This document shows, piece after piece, positions 25,088-34,089 of a stretch of 64,000 nucleotides of DNA. The notes beneath the pieces were generated by a model that was not told the origin of the DNA, did not search any database, and was given only the letters and a program-made list of their open reading frames with translations. Position numbers and translations under genes: made by a program. The stretch is from NCBI GenBank assembly GCA_029257405.1, contig JARIBO010000017.1:1-64000 (forward strand), written 5' to 3'. Origin of the DNA: Caryophanales bacterium. GTDB lineage: Bacteria; Bacillota; Bacilli; Bacillales; Amphibacillaceae. How positions within the stretch are numbered: the stretch's first letter is position 1; the number at the start of each line of letters is the position of its first letter.

Positions 25088-26074
25088 ATGAAAGAAACAG
25101 AAGTTACAGAACTTTATACATGGCTTGATGAAACAACAACAGTTGCTAAAACACAACTAGATGAATCGTATCTTGAATCATTATTATTTACATTGGAAGC
25201 GCTATTTTACAATGAAGTGAATCGAGATAATCAAAATGAAGTATTAAAAAAGAAAGTAAATGAGCAATTAAGTAAACAACAGTTGGATAAATATTCAGTA
25301 GAAGTTATTCGAAAAGCAATCCAATTAGCTTTACTAAAGGGAATGAAAGAACCAACACAACATCAACATATAATGACACCTGAAGCAATAGCGATGATTA
25401 TAGGCTATTTAGCTAATAAATTGACGGAAAATCAAAAAGAAAAAATTGCACTGTTTGATCCAGCAAGTGGAACAGGTAATTTATTATTTGTAGTAATGGA
25501 GCAATTAAATCGTGAGCTAGAAGTTTTCGCGAGCGAAGTCGATCCATTATTACTTAAACTTTCTTTATTTAATGCTAATTTACAAAAGAAAGAGATTGAG
25601 TTTTTTCATCAAGATAGTTTAAGTCCACTTTTATTAGATCCAGTTGATTTGGTCATAACGGATTTACCAGTAGGTTATTATCCAGATGACGTGCAAGCTA
25701 GTGAATATGAACTAAAAAAACAAGAAGGTCATTCTTATTCACATCATTTATTTATTGAACAAAGTTTAAAACATACAAAACCTGATGGATTTCTTATATT
25801 TATTATTCCAGAAAATCTCTTTACAAGTGATCAATCTGATGAATTACATAAATTTATTCAAGAAAATGCAAAAATTGTAGGTGTTTTACAACTACCAGAA
25901 ACAACGTTTACATCTAAAGAACAAGCTAAAAGTATTTTAATTTTACAAAAGCAAGGAGAAAGTCAGACAGAATATAAGCAACCATTGCTTGTTCAATTGC
26001 CTTCATTAAGTAATGCTGAAGCAATGTCAGATATTTTAAATCAAATGAATGCGTGGTTTGACGAACATTTGTAA
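25088..26074 (+). CDS. ytxK: Class I SAM-dependent methyltransferase (YtxK-like)
   Basis: This is a 328-residue protein related to N6-adenine DNA methylases, with a small helical N-terminal domain. The SAM-binding motif [14 protein letters not shown] is clear near residue 125. The catalytic N/D-PP-Y motif is replaced by TDLPVGYYP, so N6-adenine methylation may be lost or altered. Its constant position directly before ackA in Bacillales is the main reason for the ytxK name. ATG 25088 follows TAGGAGG. No restriction partner or specificity subunit is near. Its target is unknown. Confidence 0.85.
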   Translation: MKETEVTELYTWLDETTTVAKTQLDESYLESLLFTLEALFYNEVNRDNQNEVLKKKVNEQLSKQQLDKYSVEVIRKAIQLALLKGMKEPTQHQHIMTPEAIAMIIGYLANKLTENQKEKIALFDPASGTGNLLFVVMEQLNRELEVFASEVDPLLLKLSLFNANLQKKEIEFFHQDSLSPLLLDPVDLVITDLPVGYYPDDVQASEYELKKQEGHSYSHHLFIEQSLKHTKPDGFLIFIIPENLFTSDQSDELHKFIQENAKIVGVLQLPETTFTSKEQAKSILILQKQGESQTEYKQPLLVQLPSLSNAEAMSDILNQMNAWFDEHL

Positions 26075-26100
26075 AAATAAATTTTACTGGAGGAAATCGT

Positions 26101-27297
26101 ATGTCTAGAATATTATCAATTAATGCAGGGAGTTCTTCTTTAAAATTTCAATTATTTAGGATGCCAGAAGAGGATGTTATTGCTAAAGGATTAATTGATC
26201 GGATAGGTTCAAAAGGGTCTTCATTTACACTAGATGCAATTGAAGAAGAATACTTATATTCTGAAGAAATACCTGATCATGAAGCTGCAGTTAAGTTATT
26301 ATTAAATAAATTGACAAAAGTTGGTGTGATTGAATCATTAGACGAAATAGAAGCAGTCGGACACCGTGTCGTTCATGGTGGTGAGTATTTTAGTAAATCT
26401 GTTCCTATTACAGACGAAGTTATTAAAACAATTGATCTCGTATCTGAACTTGCGCCACTTCATAATCCACCGAATTTAACAGGTATTCTTGCATTTAAAG
26501 AAATATTACCAGATATACCAATGGTTGCAGTTTTTGATACTGCATTTCACCAAACAATGGCAGAAAAATCATATCTTTATAGTTTACCTTATGAGTATTA
26601 TGAAAAGTATGGTGTAAGAAAGTATGGGTTCCATGGTACGTCACATAAATACATTTCACAAAAAGCTTCTGAAGTCTTAGATATACCACTTAAAAGATTG
26701 AGATTAATTACATGTCACTTAGGAAACGGAGCTAGTATCACTGCTGTAGAAAATGGTAAGTCAATTGACACTTCAATGGGCTTTACACCACTTGCAGGTG
26801 TTACAATGGGCACACGTTCTGGAGATATTGATCCAGCGATTATTCCGTACTTAATGGAAAAAACAGGATATACAGCAGCAGAAGTAATCAATGTACTAAA
26901 TAAAAAGAGTGGCTTACTTGCTATTTCAGGAATTTCAAATGATTTAAGAGATATTGAAGCAGAAGCTGATACAAATGTACGTGCTAAATTAGCACTTGAT
27001 ATCTTTGCTGCAAGAATTCACCAGTATATTGGCTCATATGCAGCTAAAATGGGTGGGGTAGATGCAATTATCTTCACAGCTGGTGTAGGTGAAAATAGTG
27101 ATACAATAAGAGGTAAAATTTTAACGGGACTTGAATTCATGGGTGTTTACTGGGATCCGGCTTTAAATAAAGCGTGTGATGGAGAAGGGTTCTTAAACTA
27201 CCCTCATTCACCAGTTAAAGTAATGGTTATTCCAACGGATGAAGAAGTCATGATCGCTAGAGATACGATGAAATATGTTGAAACAATTAAAGCATAA
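26101..27297 (+). CDS. ackA: Acetate kinase
   Basis: Acetate kinase converts acetyl phosphate and ADP to acetate and ATP in overflow metabolism. The 398-residue protein has [14 protein letters not shown] at the N-terminus, GHRVVHGG near residue 85, the phosphate-binding [12 protein letters not shown] near 180, and FTAGVGENS near 325, all diagnostic. It follows ytxK by 26 bases with a GGAGG site and is probably cotranscribed. Its terminator hairpin starts within the stop codon region and is split by the insertion element downstream. Confidence 0.96.
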   Translation: MSRILSINAGSSSLKFQLFRMPEEDVIAKGLIDRIGSKGSSFTLDAIEEEYLYSEEIPDHEAAVKLLLNKLTKVGVIESLDEIEAVGHRVVHGGEYFSKSVPITDEVIKTIDLVSELAPLHNPPNLTGILAFKEILPDIPMVAVFDTAFHQTMAEKSYLYSLPYEYYEKYGVRKYGFHGTSHKYISQKASEVLDIPLKRLRLITCHLGNGASITAVENGKSIDTSMGFTPLAGVTMGTRSGDIDPAIIPYLMEKTGYTAAEVINVLNKKSGLLAISGISNDLRDIEAEADTNVRAKLALDIFAARIHQYIGSYAAKMGGVDAIIFTAGVGENSDTIRGKILTGLEFMGVYWDPALNKACDGEGFLNYPHSPVKVMVIPTDEEVMIARDTMKYVETIKA

Positions 27298-27323
27298 AAA
27301 AACTACGAAAAGCTAATTAGCTT

Positions 27324-27347
27324 TGTACTGAACCCCAAAAGTTAGAC
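27324..27347 (+). repeat. Left terminal inverted repeat of the IS
   Basis: It begins TGTACTGAACCCC and ends AGTTAGAC; it pairs with the repeat at 28784-28807. On the gene orientation this is the right end, beyond orfB. Confidence 0.88.
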
Positions 27348-27354
27348 TAAATAT

Positions 27355-28254
27355 TTAAGCAGCTAATTGGCTGATATGTTGACGGTATTTAACCGGACTC
27401 ATACCAGTCAATTTTGCTTTTATTCTCTTATTATTATAATAATAAATATATTCTTTTACTGCTTTGTTCAATTCTTCAAAGGAACGATATATTTCTCCAT
27501 AATACATTTCTTGCTTCATTAACCCGAAGAAATTTTCTATCGGTGAATTATCTAAACAATTTCCCCTTCGGGACATACTTTGAAATATACGATTATCTTT
27601 AAGCTTCTTAACAAAGCTTTTCATTTGGTACCCCCAACCTTGATCAGAATGAATCGTTGTCCGATAAGGACAATTTTTGGTTTTTTTGATTGTTTCATCT
27701 AGAGCATCCATAATAGCTTTTGCGTTAGGTTGTTCTGATAATCTAAAAGATAATATTTCCCCATTATACATATCTAAAAATGGATCTAAATAAGCTTTCT
27801 TGATTATTGGCTTTCCACCAGACCCCATTATATAAAATTTGAACTCTGTTGTATCTGTTGTTATTTTTTGAAGAGGAATAGTTGTATTAAACCTGCGGTT
27901 AATACGATTTTTAGCCATCTTTCCAATGGTACCTTTATATGTACTAAATTTACGAGATTTACGTGTAAATTTAATACATTTGATATTAAGCTTTCTCATA
28001 AGACGTAATATTTTCTTAGGATTAACGATATACCCACAATTGCGTAACTCGTAATCTATTCTACGATAGCCATAGTTTCCCTTATTTTCTTCAAAAATCT
28101 TTTTAATCAGTACTTCTATTTCTGCATCTGGATTATTTTCATTGAATCGTTTCTGCCAGTACATATACGTAGATTTCGGAAAACCTGTTGCTTCAAGAAT
28201 AACTGCTAATTTAAACTCCTCGCGGAGTGAATGAATAATTCTAGCTTCTATTTT
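27355..28254 (-). CDS. IS3-family transposase OrfB (catalytic, DDE)
   Basis: This is the catalytic part of the transposase, with an integrase-core rve domain. The three acidic residues are seen in TTDTTEFKF, IHSDQGWGYQ and NSPIENFFG, the IS3-family DDE pattern. The frame is open from AAA 28254, exactly where a -1 shift from orfA would enter, and has an internal ATG at 28164. It is therefore normally made as an OrfAB fusion. The preceding HTH_21-like region reads IFEENKGNYGYRRIDYEL. No stop or frameshift is seen inside. Confidence 0.92.
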   Translation of the reverse strand, partial: KIEARIIHSLREEFKLAVILEATGFPKSTYMYWQKRFNENNPDAEIEVLIKKIFEENKGNYGYRRIDYELRNCGYIVNPKKILRLMRKLNIKCIKFTRKSRKFSTYKGTIGKMAKNRINRRFNTTIPLQKITTDTTEFKFYIMGSGGKPIIKKAYLDPFLDMYNGEILSFRLSEQPNAKAIMDALDETIKKTKNCPYRTTIHSDQGWGYQMKSFVKKLKDNRIFQSMSRRGNCLDNSPIENFFGLMKQEMYYGEIYRSFEELNKAVKEYIYYYNNKRIKAKLTGMSPVKYRQHISQLAA

Positions 28255-28754
28255 CGCAGTCGGTTCGGTATATTTATCCCTGAAGCTCGGAGCTTTTTTA
28301 AGTATGCATTCTCCGCACGGAGAAGTTCTATTTCTTTCTCTAATTGTTGTTCCTTAGTTAATTTCTTATCTATTTTCTTTTTTGGTTTTTTAGACATAGA
28401 TGGTCGCCCCTTTGTTTGAGAGAGTCCCTCTATACCTTGACTTTGCCATATCTTATGCCACAAATGTATAACCGAAGGTTCAGATATATCAAAGTTTAAA
28501 GCGATATCAGATAAGGAATCTCCTGTTCTTAATTTATAGTTTAAGACATCTATCTTAAATTGAACAGGATATTTTTCATATTTATATTTTCTATTTAATC
28601 CTTTTTTACCGTATTTCAAATAAATATTAACCCACTTACGTATATTTGCATGACTAAGTACGCCGAATTTATTAGCTATCCTACGATAACCTCCTTCGCC
28701 AGCTAAATAAGCATCCACTACTTTCTGTTTTAATCTTTCATCATATTTAACCAT
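28248..28754 (-). CDS. IS3-family transposase OrfA (helix-turn-helix)
   Basis: This is the DNA-binding part of the transposase, with 168 residues. Two helix-turn-helix units are visible: YRRIANKFGVLSHANIRKWV near residue 24 and LSDIALNFDISEPSVIHLWH near 80. A coiled-coil or leucine zipper near the end (TKEQQLEKEIELLRAENAYL) is typical of IS150-type OrfA. The last codons read CGA AAA TAG; A_AAA before the stop could support the -1 shift to OrfB. ATG 28754 is preceded by AAGGGTGA. Confidence 0.92.
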   Translation of the reverse strand: MVKYDERLKQKVVDAYLAGEGGYRRIANKFGVLSHANIRKWVNIYLKYGKKGLNRKYKYEKYPVQFKIDVLNYKLRTGDSLSDIALNFDISEPSVIHLWHKIWQSQGIEGLSQTKGRPSMSKKPKKKIDKKLTKEQQLEKEIELLRAENAYLKKLRASGINIPNRLRK

Positions 28755-28783
28755 AAAAAATCACCCTTAAAATTAGATTTGTG

Positions 28784-28807
28784 GTCTAACTTTAAGGGTG
28801 CGGTACA
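28784..28807 (-). repeat. Right terminal inverted repeat of the IS
   Basis: Read on the minus strand it begins TGTACCGCACCC and ends AGTTAGAC. This end lies upstream of orfA and probably overlaps its promoter. Confidence 0.88.
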
Positions 28808-28829
28808 CTTTTCGTAGTTTTTTAATTTA

Positions 28830-29264
28830 TTATCTTACAATAAGTACATCACATTTAGAGTAGCGGACAATACTTTCAGATACACTTCCGATAAGGAAAC
28901 GTTCTACAGCATTTAGTCCAGTTGCCCCTACCATAATTAAATCGGCATTTTCTTCAGGAGCAATTTCTTTTGCGATAACTACTTTAGGAGAACCGTATTT
29001 CATAAGTGTTTTTGTATTTACTACACCAGCATCTTTAGCAGTTTGCTCGTATTCTTCTAAAATATCTTTTGCATATTTTTCAGCACGCTCGGATAAAGAT
29101 CTATCATAAGCTTCAGCTGTTGCAAATGTTCTTGTATCAACAACATGAGCAAGAATAAGTGTAGAATCATTTCGTTTTGCAACTTCAATTGATTTTTTAA
29201 ATGCTTTTTCAGCAGCTTTTGAACCATCAACTGCGATAACAATTCTTTCATAAGTTAATTCCAT
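28830..29264 (-). CDS. Universal stress protein UspA family
   Basis: This is a 144-residue single-domain universal stress protein of the ATP-binding type. The nucleotide site G-x2-G-x9-G-S/T is seen in GATGLNAVERFLIGSVSESI near residues 115-134, and the N-terminal strand IVIAVDGSKAAEKAF is typical. The role is stress survival through an unknown mechanism. It converges on ackA, sharing the terminator now split by the IS. Read-through from this gene would enter the IS in the same direction as its transposase. Ribosome site AAGGAGG. Confidence 0.92.
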   Translation of the reverse strand: MELTYERIVIAVDGSKAAEKAFKKSIEVAKRNDSTLILAHVVDTRTFATAEAYDRSLSERAEKYAKDILEEYEQTAKDAGVVNTKTLMKYGSPKVVIAKEIAPEENADLIMVGATGLNAVERFLIGSVSESIVRYSKCDVLIVR

Positions 29265-29499
29265 GTCTATTCCTCCTTGGGATTTAAATATAGCCTTCCA
29301 AATATTATTGTACCTTATATGGAAGAAAAATGAAACAGTATTTTGATATTGCTTGTATAATTAATTGAATGTTTACTATTTTTAGTTTATGTATTAAAAA
29401 GTTATTAAGAAAGGTTTCATTTTTTGGATTATTTTGATAATATACAATATGTGAAGTGAAAATAGATGATTAATTGGAGCTATGAGAGGTGCGATTATT

Positions 29500-30612
29500 A
29501 TGAAAATTGGAATACCTAAAGAATTATTAAACAATGAAAACAGAGTAGCAATAACACCGTCTGGAGTTCACACTCTAACATCTTTTGGACATATAGTTAC
29601 AGTTGAAAAAGATGCAGGTATTGGCTCTGGATTTACAGATGAAGAATACAAGGATATGGGAGCTATCATTGTTGATACTCCAAAAGAAGCATGGGCAAAT
29701 GATATGGTTATGAAAGTTAAAGAGCCTATCGAACCCGAATATGATTATTTAAAAGAAGGTCAGATTGTATTTACATATTTTCATTTAGCGTCTCAACCAG
29801 AGCTTACTAAAGTATTAATTGAAAAGAAAGTAATCGCTATTGCTTATGAGACTGTTCAACTACCAGACCGTTCATTACCGCTTCTTACACCAATGAGTGA
29901 AGTAGCAGGTTATATGGCAACGCAAATTGGTGCACAGTATCTTGAGAAATCCAGAGGTGGAAAAGGTGTATTATTAGCTGGAATTTCTGGTGTTAAACGT
30001 GGTAAAGTGACAATTATTGGTGGGGGAGTAGTTGGTACAAATGCAGCAAAAATTGCAGTTGGCCTAGGAGCTCACGTAACAATATTTGATTTAACTCCAA
30101 CAAGATTGAAACAATTAAATGAGTATTTTGGAAGTTCAGTAAATGTCTTAATGTCAAATCCGGTTGATATTGCAGAGGCGATTGCAGAATCTGATTTAGC
30201 TATTGGATCGGTATTAATTCCAGGGGCTAAAGCGCCAAAATTAGTAACTGAAGAAATGGTTAAATCTATGGATGATGGATCAGTTATAGTGGATGTTGCT
30301 ATTGACCAAGGTGGTAACTTTGAAACGAGTGACCGTGTCACAACACATGATGACCCTATTCATATTAAACATGGTGTACTTCATTATTCAGTTTCAAATA
30401 TGCCAGGGGCAGTTCCGCGTACCTCAACAATCGGTTTAACAAATACAACTGTTCCTTACGCCTTACAAATTGCCAATAAAGGTTACAAAAAAGCAGCATT
30501 AGAAAATGAAGCTTTGGCAAAGGGATTTAATTTGTTAGCAGGTAAAGTAACAAATGAAGGTGTAGCATCATCTTTAGATTATGAATATACACCGTTACTA
30601 GAAATTATTTAG
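29500..30612 (+). CDS. ald: Alanine dehydrogenase
   Basis: This enzyme oxidatively deaminates L-alanine to pyruvate and ammonia with NAD. The 370-residue protein has [20 protein letters not shown] at the start, [11 protein letters not shown] (substrate Lys) near residue 72, FHLA with the catalytic His near 95, and the Rossmann loop [13 protein letters not shown] near 172. ATG 29500 is chosen since it gives the standard start and follows GAGGTG; ATG 29482 would add six residues. The gene is diverged from uspA and closed by a terminator. Confidence 0.96.
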   Translation: MKIGIPKELLNNENRVAITPSGVHTLTSFGHIVTVEKDAGIGSGFTDEEYKDMGAIIVDTPKEAWANDMVMKVKEPIEPEYDYLKEGQIVFTYFHLASQPELTKVLIEKKVIAIAYETVQLPDRSLPLLTPMSEVAGYMATQIGAQYLEKSRGGKGVLLAGISGVKRGKVTIIGGGVVGTNAAKIAVGLGAHVTIFDLTPTRLKQLNEYFGSSVNVLMSNPVDIAEAIAESDLAIGSVLIPGAKAPKLVTEEMVKSMDDGSVIVDVAIDQGGNFETSDRVTTHDDPIHIKHGVLHYSVSNMPGAVPRTSTIGLTNTTVPYALQIANKGYKKAALENEALAKGFNLLAGKVTNEGVASSLDYEYTPLLEII

Positions 30613-30616
30613 TAGT

Positions 30617-30653
30617 AAAAAAACTATACGTCTTTTAGATGTGTAGTTTTTTT
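30617..30653 (+). terminator. Terminator of ald
   Basis: A 17-base stem with two G-U pairs (30617-30633 with 30637-30653), rich in A on the left and T on the right, lies directly after the stop. Confidence 0.85.
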
Positions 30654-30678
30654 ATCAAAAATAAAAGGAGAGATAAAA

Positions 30679-31359
30679 ATGAAGGTTTCATATCATGGCC
30701 ATTCTGTTGTACAAGTTAAAACGGATACACATCGGATTATAATTGATCCATTTATTACGGGAAATTCGCTTTGTGATTTAGATCCAGAAACAGTCGAAGC
30801 TGACGTAATATTATTAACGCACGGTCATAATGATCATGTTGGAGATACAATAGCAATTGCTAAGCGAACTGGCGCACAAGTAGTAGCATTAAATGAACTT
30901 GCTGTTTATCTAGGTAAAAAAGGTTTAAATGCACATGGCATGAATATAGGTGGAGCATATAAATTTGATTTTGGTACAGTTAAATTTACAAAAGCGTTCC
31001 ATAGCTCATCTTATGAAGAAGAAGACGGTACCGTTCATTATACAGGTATGCCAGGTGGTATTTTATTAACAGTTAATAATAAAACAATCTATCATTTAGG
31101 CGATACTTCATTATTTACTGATTTAAAAATGATTGGTGATATGCATGATATTGATTTAGCGTTTATTCCAATTGGTGATAATTTCACTATGGGACCTGAA
31201 GATGCACTAATTGCTGCAGATTGGGTTCAAGCGAAATACGTTGTGCCTGTTCACTATAATACGTTCCCTGTAATCGAACAAGTAGCGAGTGACTACACAG
31301 ATAAAGTAAGAACAGGTAAGGGGTTACCACTCGAAGTAGGAGAAGAAATTAGTTTATAA
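30679..31359 (+). CDS. ytkL: UPF0173 metal-dependent hydrolase (YtkL-like)
   Basis: This is a 226-residue metallo-beta-lactamase-fold protein. The metal motif [10 protein letters not shown] lies at residues 47-56, a second His at KAFHSS near 112, an Asp/His pair at HLGDTSLF near 140, and a final His in VPVHYNTFP near 192. The family (UPF0173) is widespread in Firmicutes between ald and the ytoI-nrnA genes. The substrate is unknown. Start ATG with AAAGGAGAG. Confidence 0.9.
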   Translation: MKVSYHGHSVVQVKTDTHRIIIDPFITGNSLCDLDPETVEADVILLTHGHNDHVGDTIAIAKRTGAQVVALNELAVYLGKKGLNAHGMNIGGAYKFDFGTVKFTKAFHSSSYEEEDGTVHYTGMPGGILLTVNNKTIYHLGDTSLFTDLKMIGDMHDIDLAFIPIGDNFTMGPEDALIAADWVQAKYVVPVHYNTFPVIEQVASDYTDKVRTGKGLPLEVGEEISL

Positions 31360-31367
31360 AAATATTA

Positions 31368-31402
31368 AAAAAGAGTTCGATTAAATATCGAGCTCTTTTT
31401 AT
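31368..31402 (+). terminator. Terminator of ytkL
   Basis: AAAAAGAGTTCGAT pairs with ATCGAGCTCTTTTT (one G-U pair) around a five-base loop. Confidence 0.88.
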
Positions 31403-31488
31403 TTTGCTTGAATTTCATTACTAAAAACAAATTTTGGTTTTTAGACAAATAAAAACAACTTAGCTATGCTGTTTTTGAGGTGATTAAT

Positions 31489-32232
31489 ATGTTGTTTTTA
31501 ATATTTACTAGTGGACTAATTTTTGGTTCATTTTATAATGTTGTTGGATTACGTATGCCAAAAGAAAAGTCAATTGCTTTTCCGAATTCACATTGTCCGC
31601 AGTGTAAACAATCTTTGTCTTATCGAGATAATATACCCGTTCTTTCATATGTTTTACTGAAAGGGAAATGCCGGCATTGTCAACTGGAGATTAGTAAGGT
31701 TTATCCAGTCATAGAAATGTTGACAGGTTTATTATTTCTCTTTGCTGCTTATAAGATGGATCAATTTAATTTATTTATATCTTTATTCTTAGTTTCTCTT
31801 GTCATTATTATAACTATTACAGATATCCATTACTATATAATACCTAATAAGTTGCTTTTCTTTTTTATGAGTTTATTTATTTTAATACGGATCATCCAAC
31901 CACTGAACCCTTGGTATGACTCGTTATTAGGGTTTCTAATAAGTTATTCACTTTTATTCGTACTGATTATAATAAGTCGCGGGGGTATCGGAGCAGGTGA
32001 TATGAAATTACTCGCTGTTTTAGGTTTTTTTACTGGAACAAAAGTTGCTTTACTTGGATTTATTCTTGCAATACTAATCGGTGGATTATATGGTGTTTAT
32101 TTACTACTAACCCAAAAAAAGACAAAGTCTGATTATGTGCCTTTTGGTCCATTTATTGGATTTGGTGTTCTAATGAGTTATTTTTATCATGTAGAAATAA
32201 TTAACTTATATATAACAGCGATTTTTAAATAA
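31489..32232 (+). CDS. Type 4 prepilin peptidase (ComC/PilD family)
   Basis: This membrane aspartic protease cleaves and N-methylates type IV prepilin-like proteins, in this group the competence pseudopilins. The 247-residue protein has the short N-terminal domain with the zinc pairs CPQC (36-39) and CRHC (61-64). Two catalytic Asp follow, in ITDIHYYIIPN and in the GxGD motif GGIGAGDMK, with about six membrane helices. ATG 31489 has GAGGTG six bases before it; GTG 31480 overlaps that site. No pilin genes are nearby, so it probably serves a comG locus elsewhere. Confidence 0.92.
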   Translation: MLFLIFTSGLIFGSFYNVVGLRMPKEKSIAFPNSHCPQCKQSLSYRDNIPVLSYVLLKGKCRHCQLEISKVYPVIEMLTGLLFLFAAYKMDQFNLFISLFLVSLVIIITITDIHYYIIPNKLLFFFMSLFILIRIIQPLNPWYDSLLGFLISYSLLFVLIIISRGGIGAGDMKLLAVLGFFTGTKVALLGFILAILIGGLYGVYLLLTQKKTKSDYVPFGPFIGFGVLMSYFYHVEIINLYITAIFK

Positions 32233-32260
32233 AATAATATATGAGTAAAGAGTTATTAAA

Positions 32261-32291
32261 GATTGAGGTTCTCTTCAATCAACTGTATAAT
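32261..32291 (+). promoter_or_regulatory. Promoter and palindrome upstream of ytoI
   Basis: TTGAGG (32263) and TATAAT (32286) are separated by exactly 17 bases. An inverted repeat GATTGA/TCAATC (32261-32266 with 32275-32280) overlaps the -35 and spacer, so a repressor could block it; the downstream gene has its own helix-turn-helix. Confidence 0.6.
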
Positions 32292-32339
32292 AAAGTATAT
32301 AAAATCAGACTGGTACAGATGAAAGATAGGTGAAGCAAA

Positions 32340-33647
32340 ATGGTTACTAAACATGAACAAATAATTAGACATATTATGTCTTTAGAAGTAGGTAATAAAA
32401 TATCGGTGCGTCAAATTGCTAAAGATTTAGGTGTTAGCGATGGGACAGCATATCGCGCAATAAAAGAAGCGGAAAACCAAGGACTTGTTAGTACAATTGA
32501 GCGGGTAGGTACAGTTAGAATTGAAGTTAAAGAAAAAGAACAATTTAAACATTTAACTTTTGCTGAAGTAATTAATGTGGTTGAAGGTCAAGTATTAGGC
32601 GGAAGAAATGGATTGCATAAAACATTAAATAAATTTGTTATTGGTGCCATGCAATTAGAGGCGATGATGCGTTATACTGAAGCAGATTCGTTATTAATCG
32701 TCGGAAATCGTGTGAAAGCGCATGAGCTAGCATTAAAAGCTGGTGCTGCTGTTCTTATTACGGGCGGTTTTGATACGACCGAACATATTAAAAAACTAGC
32801 TGATGAAAAAGATTTACCAATTATATCAACAACATATGATACATTTACAGTAGCAGAAATGATTAACCGAGCCATATATGACCAGTTAATTAAAAAAGAA
32901 ATCGTCTTTGTAAATGATATTTATACACCGTACGATGAAGTTCATCATTTATATAATAAAGATACGGTAAGTGACTGGTATAAATTAAATGACTTAACAA
33001 CTCACACGCGTTATCCAGTTATTGATGAGCGAGGTCGGGTAACGGGTATGGTAACGAGTAAAGATGTTGTGAACCGAGCAAATACAGAATTAATTGAAAA
33101 AGTAATGACTAAAAGCCCACATGCTGTTCAAGCCAAAACGTCGCTTGCTTATATAGCACATTTAATGGTTTGGGAAGGAATTGAAGTCGTTCCTGTTGTT
33201 AATCCATCAAATGAACTGACAGGACTCGTATCAAGGCAAGACGTGTTAAAGGCACTGAACGAAGTCCAAAGACAACCTCAAGTAGGAGAAACGATTCATG
33301 ATGTTATTTCGCGTAATTTAGATTCATTAAATGAATCAGAAACAGAGTTTCAAGCAGAAGTAACACCACAAATGACAAATCAGTTAGGAACACTTTCAAA
33401 CGGTGTTTTAACGACTTTAGTATCAGAAGCAAGTGCGCGGTTATTATTACACCTAAAAAAAGGTAAAATGGTAGTTGAGAGTTTAAGTGTTTACTTTATA
33501 GAACCTGTTCAAATAGATAGTAAGCTTATTATTAAACCTGAATTACTCGATGCAGGTCGTTTATATGCAAAAATAAACGTTGATGTATTTAACGGTAAAA
33601 AACTTGTCGGTAAAGGGATGTTGATGGCTCAATTAATGGACAGATAA
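32340..33647 (+). CDS. ytoI: YtoI-like protein: HTH, DRTGG, CBS pair and hotdog domains
   Basis: This is a 435-residue multidomain protein. An N-terminal winged-helix segment (VRQIAKDLGVSDGTAYRAIK, residues 22-41) is followed by a DRTGG domain to about 190. Two CBS repeats follow (TTHTRYPVIDERGRVTGMVT and VVPVVNPSNELTGLVSRQDV), and then a C-terminal hotdog/thioesterase-like domain with VESLSVYFIEPVQI. CBS and DRTGG domains usually bind adenine nucleotides, so a ligand-sensing regulator is likely. The order matches YtoI of Bacillus. It faces ytpI across a shared terminator. Confidence 0.88.
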   Translation: MVTKHEQIIRHIMSLEVGNKISVRQIAKDLGVSDGTAYRAIKEAENQGLVSTIERVGTVRIEVKEKEQFKHLTFAEVINVVEGQVLGGRNGLHKTLNKFVIGAMQLEAMMRYTEADSLLIVGNRVKAHELALKAGAAVLITGGFDTTEHIKKLADEKDLPIISTTYDTFTVAEMINRAIYDQLIKKEIVFVNDIYTPYDEVHHLYNKDTVSDWYKLNDLTTHTRYPVIDERGRVTGMVTSKDVVNRANTELIEKVMTKSPHAVQAKTSLAYIAHLMVWEGIEVVPVVNPSNELTGLVSRQDVLKALNEVQRQPQVGETIHDVISRNLDSLNESETEFQAEVTPQMTNQLGTLSNGVLTTLVSEASARLLLHLKKGKMVVESLSVYFIEPVQIDSKLIIKPELLDAGRLYAKINVDVFNGKKLVGKGMLMAQLMDR

Positions 33648-33648
33648 A

Positions 33649-33675
33649 AAACACATCTGATATTTAGATGTGTTT
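33649..33675. terminator. Bidirectional terminator between ytoI and ytpI
   Basis: AAACACATCT pairs with AGATGTGTTT around a seven-base loop, with short A/T runs on either side. Confidence 0.7.
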
Positions 33676-33688
33676 AATCTGCTGTATT

Positions 33689-33979
33689 CTATTCGTTTAG
33701 TCGTTTCCATTCTTTATTATAATGTCTAGCAGCTTTAAAACCATGATACGATTGGTAACCGCCTAGTAAAATAAAGATGATACTAATAATAAGGACAAAC
33801 GCGAATTGATAAGCTAGATATTGATTAATTCCAAAAGCAATCAAAAATGTTCCTAAAAAGAATCTGGCTTTTGAATTGAAATAAACTTGAACTAAATAAT
33901 CTTTCGTACGTAAAATCATAACTTTATAATAGATATACATAACAATTGAAATTAGAATTGCTAATGCAAAAATCAACAT
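33689..33979 (-). CDS. ytpI: YtpI-family small membrane protein
   Basis: This is a 96-residue protein with three hydrophobic helices (about 2-22, 40-56 and 58-75) and a charged C-terminus (KAARHYNKEWKRLNE). It matches YtpI, found beside ytoI and nrnA in many Bacillales. The function is unknown. It is on the minus strand between two plus-strand genes and diverged from nrnA. The ribosome site is AGGAG (AGGAGCCGATATTTT before ATG), with long spacing. Confidence 0.78.
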   Translation of the reverse strand: MLIFALAILISIVMYIYYKVMILRTKDYLVQVYFNSKARFFLGTFLIAFGINQYLAYQFAFVLIISIIFILLGGYQSYHGFKAARHYNKEWKRLNE

Positions 33980-34089
33980 AAAATATCGGCTCCTAATGAA
34001 ATAATCTATTGTTGTTCTTATTGTAACTTTATATTAATTTTTTTACCATAAAAGACTATATATATTTATTTAGAAAAGAGGTTAAAAGC

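Larger units (their letters stand above)
27324..28807 (-). mobile_element. IS3-family insertion sequence, IS150-like, 1484 bases
   Basis: The element has 24-base terminal inverted repeats (27324-27347 and 28784-28807) that match at 20 of 24 positions and begin TGTAC, as in the IS150 group. It is flanked by a three-base direct repeat CTT (27321-27323 and 28808-28810), the target duplication. It carries orfA and orfB on the minus strand with a -1 frameshift window between them. Both frames and both ends look intact, so it may be active or recently inserted. It sits in the terminator between ackA and uspA. Confidence 0.92.
27297..28823. terminator. Bidirectional ackA/uspA terminator interrupted by an IS element
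   Basis: The left arm AAAAAACTACGAAAAG (27297-27312) and right arm CTTTTCGTAGTTTTTT (28808-28823) are perfect 16-base complements. Joined without the IS and one CTT copy, they form a hairpin with loop CTAATTAG and T/A runs on both sides. This would be a shared terminator for the converging ackA and uspA. The insertion separates the arms by about 1.5 kb. Confidence 0.8.
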
